Origin: Silene conica
Taxonomy: Eukaryota > Streptophyta > Magnoliopsida > Caryophyllales > Caryophyllaceae
Assembly (NCBI GenBank): GCA_029255685.2
Contig: CM055318.2
Coordinates: 687,001-751,000 of the forward strand
DNA length: 64,000 nucleotides
Direction of reading: 5' to 3'
Shown: piece by piece, positions 56,139 through 64,000 of the stretch
Numbering within the stretch: position 1 is the stretch's first letter
Layout of the letters: the number at the start of each line of letters is the position of its first letter
The notes under the pieces: generated by a model
Told to the model about the DNA's origin: nothing
The model's input: only the letters and a program-made list of their open reading frames with translations
Databases searched by the model: none
Program-made: the position numbers and the translations under genes

Positions 56139-56324
56139 TAGTAAGTCTTGCTTGTGACGGGCCGCCATCTGTGACGGATATTTTGTGAGATAAAATGGAT
56201 ACAAAATGAGTTAGTGGAGAAAGGGACCACATGAATAGTGGCGGAGAGAGAAAAAGTGGGTATTTTTTGAGAGGAAACGGTATAAGCTTGTGACGGATAC
56301 CGCCGTCACAAATGAGAATTTGTC
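56139..56324 (+). mobile_element. Mutator-like MITE, third family copy
   Basis: 186 bp from TAGTAAGTCTTGCTTGTGAC to ATGAGAATTTGTC, with flanks AAAATTGAA (56130-56138) and AAGATTGAA (56325-56333), 8 of 9 identical. Right subterminal CTTGTGACGGATACCG matches the left part of the satellite-inserted element. Lies just downstream of the cytochrome b561 stop codon, probably in or near its 3' UTR. Confidence 0.65.
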
Positions 56325-56847
56325 AAGATTGAAAATAGTTTATGTTGGAAGGTTGGATTAATAAATTTATGTAAAATGTAGAAATGTAGACTTTTTTTTT
56401 ATAACAAAAATAAAATTGTTTTTAAGAATTTAAGTCGATTGATTGTATGATTGATTGTACTATATCTGGTGTGAACGATTGTTCGAAGGTCAGCATTGAG
56501 CATGAATGCAATGCAGGACAACGACCAAGATTAGGTCGTACATTTGTTTCCAATGAATCATATACTTCCTCCGTTCGAATCCAAACCGCACATATGCTTT
56601 TTGCACAAATATTAAGAAAGATATTAAAATACTATTAAAAGTACATTTGGAAGTGTGTAAGATGTTTTTTATTAACAATCATCAACCCGACCTGAGTCGG
56701 TATCGGTTTAATATAGGGGTTATATACTTATATACTATACTTTTGTTGAGTAAGTTTGAATAATATTCGGCAAGTTGGCAACAAAGCCAGAGTGGCAGTC
56801 ATCAGTCATAACCTCCGTTTCAACCACCTTAAACAAATCAATCGACG
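56325..56847. other. Intergenic DNA, promoter region of the SLH gene
   Basis: AT-rich spacer between two plus-strand genes. ATACTATA-rich sequence near 56720-56745 could hold a TATA box about 110-125 bp upstream of the SLH start codon. No gene seen. Confidence 0.4.
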
Positions 56848-59800
56848 ATGTTCACAACGCTGATCCCTCACCCTCTCACATCCCTCTCTCTCTTCACCAC
56901 CACCAACCACCACCACCACCGCCGCCGTCACTCACTCTCTTCTCGCCGCCGGCGCCGTGACACAATCCTCCCTAATTTCTCTCTCCGCCGTTCCACCACC
57001 TTCCTCCTCCGCCATTCCGCCGACGCCGACGCCTTAAGTTGGATTTCCGACGATGACCGTCTCGCCGCCGATCATTTTCAGGGATGGTTTCAGACTCCCC
57101 GCCCCCCTTCCACTGAACCCTCAGGTATCCTCCTTACGTCTTCATATTGCATTTCTAATTTAATTATGAATTAATTATATACTCCATTACTCCGTACTTC
57201 CCTGTGTTTATCTAATTGTAGAGGTTTTAACGTAGTGATTAAGACGGAATTATCCTTGATAATAGATTCCCTTACTGATATCCTTACATCATCATATTGC
57301 TTTTGTAATTTAATTCTGTATTGTATACTTATTCCCATGTTTGTTAGCCTAGTGGTTAAGACGGAGTTATCCGAATCCCGTTCGCATTGGTGCTGGCCTT
57401 GTTGTGGCACATTTGATGACAGGAATGACTGTTGGAGGTTTGATGTGGATTTTTGTTGGTGTGTACTGTGTAGGAGGAGCATATCAAAGATTTCTGGTTG
57501 TCGGTGTCGGAACTTCTGTTGTTGTTCTGCTTGCTGTTCTAGCTCGCTTCTCAATTACCGTCAAGGGTAACAGCATTTCCTTGCTTACTTTATTCCCTTC
57601 GTTGTTGTATAGTTGAATGTATTGGTTACAATTGGTTGGTTTTCAATGGAGTCAAAGACTCGCTATTGTTTGGTTCTCGATTACAATGGAGGAAGCCATA
57701 ATGACTCATTGTATTGGTTATGCTTCTTTTAATTCCAAGTAGAATGATGAAGCTTTCATTTTGCTTCAGCTAGAAGCAACCTTTCTATGTTCCTAATACC
57801 AACCTTCCTTACCTCGTAATTTGTAGGACCCCTTGAGAGTTGAGGCACTTGTCTAATTCTCTTTTTTTAGTTTGTATTTCGTTGGCTTGATATGATGTTG
57901 AGTTGGACTTATTAGTTTAAATTTAGGCAGTAATTACAGGCATTAGGGTTTAGGAACCATCTGGATGAATCTCCGGATAGTGGTGGTTTGTTTAAAATTT
58001 TTACTGCTTTAAATTTATGTTTTTATTTTCTTTACAGGATTTAGGTTGCCCTTATGGAGTTCATATTCTAGTTTGACAGCGCCTGTTATGGTTGACGCTG
58101 AAGAAACCGGAACAGTTGATTACGATGCTGCTACTAGTGAACAACATGCGGTATCTGAGACGGACGAGATCGAGTCCCCTGCTGTGGTTACTGAGCCTGT
58201 GATAACAGGTAGTTACTACTCATACTATAGCATAACAAATATCTTCAATGCTACATTCTTTTGTTCCACACTTTTTTTCCAGTCAAGATGGTGAGGGGTG
58301 AGGAAGGAACTTCCAGGAATAATAATACTCATAGAAAGTTTATTTTTCAGAAAAACCCCAAACTCGTATCATTACCGTTGCTCTGGATTCCACTCAGCAA
58401 GAAGCTGTGCATATGTTGAAGAAATTGAAGGTTTGTTCTCAGGAATATTTTTTTCACCTGCTTGCCACCTTTGTTATATGTGATACTTAGATATGGTGGG
58501 GGGTATGATACTACTTAGTTAGCCTTGGAGTTTCTTTTACATTTTTTTTTTACTAAATCTTCTTATAACAGTTTGTTTGTTTACTCTATTAATTAGGGGT
58601 AAGGTAACTTACACAATGTACAAGTGATGATATGAATTTGTAAAGTTCATGCGGGTAAAGGGTTTCGCCGGTTTCCAAAATGTCCACTTTGTATGACTAA
58701 CATGGTTTTCCCCTCTGTTACCTGCCTTTTCACTTTGGTTGTTTTTCACATGTCCTTACGACACCACTTCTGTCATGATAGGCCAAACATATGGATTTTT
58801 TTAAAACTCACCCCCATGTATGGCTCTCAAACATTTGCCCCTGTTCAATACTTGGAGCGGAGTCTGACTGACGTAGGTTTCACATTCCGGGATAGTAATT
58901 TTTTCACATTCTCATCTCCAGCAACCATAGGAACTTCATTTTTACCATATGTGCAGCCTAATGGATTTTTATCCACTCTCGATACCGATTTACCAAATTT
59001 TCATCTCGCTGTCTTCCTCTGCACTTGGTATTTTCATCTCTCGTCTTATTGAAGCACTGTTACAGTAATCTGCTGACTTGATAAGTTGATACTTATTCTG
59101 ATCATGGACGTCATAGCAACATAATGAAAACTCTGTAGTCAGCATATTGCATTTACGGCTCTACTGGTCCAGCCCACCCCAATTTTTCTGCCAGGATTAG
59201 GCGGACATTGCTTTGTTTCGTATCAGTGGGGGTTCTTTTCCCTCTCTCTTTCTCCTCCCATCTACTCTCCCCTTCTTTGTTTGTTGTAAAAACCTCAAGA
59301 GTGCCAGGCTCCTGTGCCTGCATAAAACTTGGTTTGAGTTCTGAGCATAGGTATCTGAAACGTGGTTAAGGTATGCAGATTATAGATGATGATCTCAAGG
59401 CTGATGAACTCTGCACACGTAGAGATTATGCAAGATGGTTAGTAAGAGCTAGTTCATTGTTGGAAAGGTACCTTATCAGTTCCCATTAACTCGCAATTTT
59501 CTTTGCGTTGTTTTGAGACATCACATTGATTATATGCTTACAGACTTTACACCTCTATATTGCATGCTTCTATGCGTTTACTATACTTGTCTTATATTTG
59601 TAGGAACCCGAAATACAAAATAAGTACTGCAATAGCTCTTGGCGGGTCTTTCATATCTGCATATGAAGATGTGCCTCCTGGAGACCAAGATTTTAACTCT
59701 ATTCAAGGTAATTATCAGGGCTAGACATTATGGAGCAAAACTACTTTTAATGTAAGAATATAACGGCTGTAACTGAATTTCAGCCCTAGCCGAAGCTGGT

Positions 59801-61879
59801 GTTGTGTCAAGCAAACTATCGCCAAAACGTAGCTTCTATTTTTCTCCTGAAAGGTACTCATGGATCTAAGACTGAATTACAGGAGGTCTGGTCTTTATAG
59901 CTTTAACACATATATCTGTCAATATTGTAGATTTGTTTCACGGTGGGATCTCATAGATTGGAGAGCTCAGCTAGAGTATGATTTTGCTGCCACACGAAAT
60001 CACGAGGTAGAAATATTTCACATTTTTTTAGGTCATTTTCAGATTTGGCTTCACTCTCCAACACTCCCAAAGCCTGACTTTTTAACAGTCCAGATATTGA
60101 ATCAAGAATTGAACCTACTAGATGTACGAGAGATACGCTCAGATGACGGGTCTGGAATTCTCATGGACATGATTGCTGGAGACAAGAGCATCCTCAGAAG
60201 AGTTTTTGGTTGTTCATCCACCTTATGTTTCTCTCATTTCTCCCACTACCCCCCTTGACAAAAAAAACCGCTTTTATAGTTTGAAGCTGAAAAGAAGGGG
60301 TGCAGTACTAACACCCAACCCCCACCCCCCAAAAAAGAAAAAAAAGAACAAAAATATAAAAATCTCATTCGTACAGGCCTCATTTTTTATGGTCAAACAT
60401 TGTTTACTGTAAAACGTTTTAAGAAATCAAAGATGGTGAATTTACATTGTATCTCTACTTATATGTGGATTAGTAGATGTCAGTTTTAACTACATTTTTT
60501 CACAGTATACAATATTTACACGATTCTGAAATGTTAAATATGAAAAACACTAGCTTATTGAACCAAACAAACAAAGTAATAATTTACATTATCTCTCAAC
60601 TTATATTTGGATAAATAAATGGTCAAAGTTAACGTCAATCGACCCCAAAGTCAAATGGAACATAAATTTCAGAGGGGAGGTGTTAGTTTACTTTATCTAT
60701 GTCTTTTTCAAAGGTTGCAATATTCTGCACACTAGTGCTGGATTTTGTTCAGATGCCGCTGCATTTTTTAACTTCAATATACTGTTGCAGGACAAATTAG
60801 GCGGCTTCAACCAAACAAACCCTCATCAATCGCCCAAGCGGCGGTTGCGCTTACAAGTGGTCGGATGACTGAAGCAATTCAGAATGAACTGTTGAGATTA
60901 GAAGCCGAGGAAACTTCTAAAATTGTTGCAAAAGAGGAAATTAAACAGGAGTTGCTAGATCGAGGGGACATAGAGCGGTATTGGGCTCAAAAGATGCAAG
61001 AGGAGAAAGCCCGTGGCATGGAGGTACAGCAATTATACATGGATGCCATCGATATCTTGGAGAAGGAGAAAATAGCTCTGGTGAGTGCATTTAATGGATT
61101 TTCAAAGGAGAGTGCTGCTATCGACTGTCAGAAGCAACTTCTAAATCGCCTGAAAGAAGAAATCAATGAAATGTCCGAGAAGCTTATATCAGAGAGGGCT
61201 CAGCAAGTTGCCGAGGAAGAAAATGTTCAAAATCTTCGATACGAGTTGCAAATTAAGAGCGAAGGAGTACTTGATGCCAAGTCTGTGCTTGAGGCTGAGA
61301 TAGAAGCTCTTCGGATTCTGAGGTATAACATAACTCTGCTCTTTACCTGAAGTTAGAGCTAAAGTTAGTACAAATTAGGCATCTTTTGATTCATTTCGTC
61401 ATTAAATTTGAGATTTTCTTTAAGAAACTGTTGGGAAAGATCTTCAAATCTGTTAAAAAATACATCCGGAATCCATCATCTGTTCACCTCCATTTTAGCT
61501 TAAGATATACTTCATGGCTCCTGCTTTTGGCAAGGTGGGGGAGGGGTGGTGGGGTGGAGCGGTCTAATACTCAGATAGTCAGATGTATGCTGTCTAACTG
61601 CCCGATTTTGTTTGAATGCATAGAGAGACTGATACGGTATAAGTATGCTGTAATACAATAGGATGTTCATATGTTGCCGTCATGGCCCATGTTATGTGCA
61701 TCCTTGAAATCTCATTCTTAACCTTCTATGTCAAATGCATGTTCTTTATCTTCTTTTCTGTCGAGCTGATTACATATTTTCATATTTGTTGGTACAGATC
61801 CTGGATTGAAGATGAAGCAAGGAAAAGTGAAGCTCGGTCAAAGGTTCTTGAGGAGGTGGGACGGCGATGGCTATGTTAA
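56848..61879 (+). CDS. Plastid-targeted SLH-domain protein (At3g25680-like)
   Basis: Function unknown in plants; SLH domains bind cell-wall polymers in bacteria. Resolved exons: 56848-57124 (start), about 57367-57566, 58038-58208, 58351-58430, 59379-59467, 59604-59707, 59784-59853, 59931-60006, 60094-60208, 60791-61322, 61798-61879, giving about 595 aa. The Ser/Arg/His-rich N-terminus suits a plastid transit peptide. Exon 2 is a membrane segment (GLMWIFVGVYCVGGAYQ, VVVLLAVLARF). KKLKIIDDDLKADELCTRRDYARW to QLEYDF is SLH-like. Next come DMIAGDKSILRRVFG and the hallmark RLQPNKPSSIAQAAVALTSG, then a coiled coil (EAIQNELLRLEAEETSK on) ending VGRRWLC. Downstream joins are in phase; exon 1 to 2 is unresolved because no acceptor fits the donor's phase directly. 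A 10-nt microexon at 57222-57231 would restore it. Confidence 0.82.
57121..57373. repeat. Diverged tandem duplication at SLH intron 1
   Basis: Two related units: GGTATCCTCCTTACGTCTTC..CATATTGC..TAATTTAATT..GTGATTAAGACGGAATTATCC and TGATATCCTTACATCATCAT..ATTGC..TAATTTAATT..GTGGTTAAGACGGAGTTATCC. The duplication spans the exon 1/exon 2 junction and may have moved the splice acceptor. Confidence 0.6.
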
Positions 61880-62798
61880 TTGTGATAGACAATATTGAGT
61901 GGTAGGATTAGTCTATCTCTGGTTTCCCATTTGTCATTTGATCGCATTTGTGTAATAACCTGTCTCTAGGATCTTGTACATTTTGTAACTGGATTGCGAT
62001 GGCTGGGCACAACCCCTCCTTACTCCATGTAGGCTGTCGCAAGTCTTAGTGTCCGAACAAGTAAACTTCATTGAGAGCGTGTACACTGTATATAGGTCAG
62101 GCAAATCTCGAGTATTAGGCAGGACCAATTTGCCTGAAATAGTTTCCCTATTGCAGTTTGCGGGGTTTTGATGTAGAAAGCACAAATACATTTGAAGATC
62201 TGAATTGTGTTCAATCACAAACCGATGAAGATAGGTCAAAATATGAAAGTTGCGATTCCTTCTACCGCTTCTTACAACTCTTGTTTGTCATTAGTTTCAT
62301 TAGAATAAGTGGCATTCTGTTTACAAAAATTGGGGATTTCTGGGTTCTATATTCTGTAATACTCCGTATGGCTGCAAGATTACGAATTCAGTTTTGAAAG
62401 ATAGTAGATACGGAGTATTAGAGAAGCAGCGTCTAAATTCTGTGATGAAAATGAATGAAAAGCATGAAGGCCACACTTTTTGTTAATTATTATAATGGGC
62501 CGGGTCGGATTGGGGTGGGTCGAGATCCACGGCTGAATTATTCCACGCGAACGTTAAACAACGAAGTTACTTTTTCACATATTAGAGAAAATTACCAGAA
62601 AAAAGTCACTGTCTTCCTCTCCTTAACATACAGTAACTTAACAAGATTAAGCCACACAAGTCACAACAATTCTTCCCACTCTAGTATGAATATCAATAAA
62701 CCTAAATTTATCAAATTAAAAAGGTGATATAAAACTTACAAACAACAAGATTAAGCCATGAGGCAGACACTCAGACAGGGAAATAATCAAGATAGTAT
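61880..62798. other. 3' flank of the SLH gene
   Basis: Probable 3' UTR followed by spacer. At 62357-62420 a 12-bp perfect inverted repeat (TAATACTCCGTA / TACGGAGTATTA) bounds a 64-bp hairpin, probably a MITE remnant. A short GGGCCGGGTCGG-rich tract lies near 62500. Confidence 0.5.
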
Positions 62799-62826
62799 AA
62801 TTAATTAATTAATTAATTAATTAATT
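62799..62826. repeat. (TTAA)n microsatellite
   Basis: Seven tandem AATT/TTAA units directly upstream of a Helitron-like end. Confidence 0.9.
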
Positions 62827-62880
62827 TATTAACAAATATTTACAACACACATTACAATTAATTTCCCTTCCTATGTACAA

Positions 62881-62920
62881 CTAGTTTTATAACCCCGTGA
62901 ATTTCACGGAATATTTTGTT
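62881..62920 (-). mobile_element. Helitron-like 3' end
   Basis: Read on the minus strand, a CCGTGA / TCACGG hairpin (62895-62909) is followed about ten bases later by CTAG (62881-62884) and a host T, as in the Helitron at 37887-38970. The 5' end was not found to the right, so the element is truncated or its limit is unrecognised. Confidence 0.55.
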
Positions 62921-63568
62921 TTATTGTGATGTTTTTAGTAATTTGGACTTTTTAAAATATCAAATCACATAGCAAGATTACCTCATGAATAATTCATATA
63001 GATCGTATACTAAAAATATCGATAAATTAAATAGGCCGCAAGTAGGTGCAGAGTGCTATTTTTCAAAGGTTAAATGATGAAAAAAAAATTAAACAAATAC
63101 CAAAACAAAAAATACAGTTGGAAAAAAAAACATTACTCATTCATGTTAATATCGTCAATCATACAATTAGTCTTCAATATCTTATACATATAGCTAAAAA
63201 TGTTATTTATCAGTTTAAACCAAACCCGACATAACCCACAAACTATAATTCAATCCAACACGAACCATTCATAAAAACATAAAGGTGCTTATATTTGATG
63301 AATCCCGAGTTCAATACATCTTATTTATCAGAAGAACGTCCACAGTCCACCTACTTCAGCTCAGTCTAAGCTCGGCCAAGAAGAACGTCCACCAACTTCA
63401 GCTCGGTCTAAATTCGACCCGATTTGATGGAGCTCAAGTTTCACTTAAAATTTGGCAAACATCAAGGACCATACAAAGATTATTGTCAATCCAACAACAA
63501 ATACTCCCATATAAGAACACATTGCAATCGTAACCGCCATTGATACAACTTCGAGTAGCTTCATAAAA
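62921..63568. other. Upstream region of the P-loop ATPase gene
   Basis: Part may belong to the Helitron. An imperfect 40-bp duplication (AGAAGAACGTCCAC...CTTCAGCTC(A/G)GTCTAA) lies at 63328-63412. The last 150 bp are likely promoter and 5' UTR. No gene seen. Confidence 0.45.
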
Positions 63569-63799
63569 ATGGCGGCTTCTCTTACTTCCTCTATGCACTC
63601 CCTTGCATTTAATCCATCATTAAATTTCACTAAACAAATTAGTGGAAGAAGAATAAGAAGAACAAGGGTAAAATCTCGAAATTTGATCATTGCAGCTTCA
63701 TCCAGTACCCAAGATTCCTCTGAAAAATCGTCAAAGTTGGTAACTTTTTTGGGTAAAGGTGGTTCTGGTAAAACCACTGCTGCTGTCTTTGCTGCCCAG
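63569..63799 (+). CDS. First exon of plastid ArsA/GET3-like P-loop ATPase (At1g26090-like), partial
   Basis: The 77-codon exon starts [12 protein letters not shown] and has a Ser/Arg-rich plastid transit peptide to about residue 45. It then has [20 protein letters not shown], the deviant Walker A (GKGGSGKTT) of the ArsA/GET3/MinD class. It ends at CAG|GTTAGC in phase 0, and the rest lies beyond the window. The segment matches my memory of Arabidopsis At1g26090, an uncharacterised chloroplast ATPase, better than GET3B/GET3C, whose motif is GKGGVGKT. Substrate unknown. The gene follows the SLH gene on the same strand. Confidence 0.85.
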
Positions 63800-63818
63800 G
63801 TTAGCCCATTTTCCGATA

Positions 63819-63907
63819 CGCTCCCTCCGTTTCATTCATTTGCTTACCTTTGATTAAAATACCATGACAATGAATAAAAAAGTAAACAAATGATCAGATA
63901 AATGGAG
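63819..63907. mobile_element. Decayed Stowaway-like MITE in the ATPase intron 1
   Basis: Ends CGCTCCCTCCGTTTCATTCA and, inverted, CTCCATTTATCTGATCATTT, flanked by TA (63817-63818, 63908-63909). Interior TTTGCTTACC / AGTAAACAAA also pairs. The window ends within this intron. Confidence 0.6.
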
Positions 63908-64000
63908 TATTAGATATACAGAACTATTGTTAGTTATTGCCAATGAATAGTTTGGTATTGAATCATGTTAGATAGATATTGTGTGGTTATAAATATGGGA

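Noticed and set aside
56848..56960. Overlapping proline-rich frame (start 56775) as a separate small protein
   Set aside because: Same DNA as the SLH protein transit-peptide exon in a different frame; His/Pro richness comes from the CCACCACC repeat.

Overview
This window is nuclear DNA of a flowering plant, most likely a eudicot. The genes are split by GT-AG introns, intergenic DNA is AT-rich, and the repeats are typical plant ones: CACTA, hAT, Stowaway, PIF/Harbinger-like and Mutator-like MITEs, Helitron ends and a satellite array. The style of the MITEs and satellite suggested Caryophyllales to me, but that is an impression; the species cannot be proven from the sequence.

Layout: 1-993 is the 3' end of a CACTA (En/Spm) transposon, with its last coding exon, palindromic subterminal repeats and terminal CACTA end. 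An intronless BAHD acyltransferase lies at 4449-5924 (-). A two-exon LRR protein of the PII-2 type lies at 8409-12204 (-). From 12.2 to 16.5 kb the DNA is intergenic and carries three small hAT elements with visible target duplications. From 16.7 to 30.0 kb there is a satellite array of about 36 monomers of about 322 bp. It shows higher-order structure and is broken by a 1.7 kb Mutator-like insertion that holds a duplicated block with long triplet repeats. A direct repeat flanks the array on both sides.

The right half is gene-rich. Genes are an NMCP1/CRWN1-type nuclear lamina coiled-coil protein (31081-40413, -, 8 exons), an oligoribonuclease (41735-49037, -, 8 exons), a cytochrome b561 / ascorbate ferrireductase (51746-56101, +, 4 exons), a plastid-targeted SLH-domain protein (56848-61879, +, about 11 exons), and the first exon of a plastid ArsA/GET3-like P-loop ATPase (63569-63799, +) that continues beyond the window. 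Exon joins were worked out by hand from splice sites, reading phase and protein family conservation; only the first junction of the SLH gene is unresolved.

The genes do not form a pathway. From memory, the cytochrome b561 and P-loop ATPase genes resemble Arabidopsis At1g26100 and At1g26090, which are neighbours there, so this end may be an old syntenic block. Introns carry most of the gene-space transposons, including a complete 1.1 kb Helitron and organelle-like fragments in NMCP1 intron 1 and nested elements in cytochrome b561 intron 3. I saw no sign of a new enzyme system. The most unusual structure is the satellite region and its insertion.
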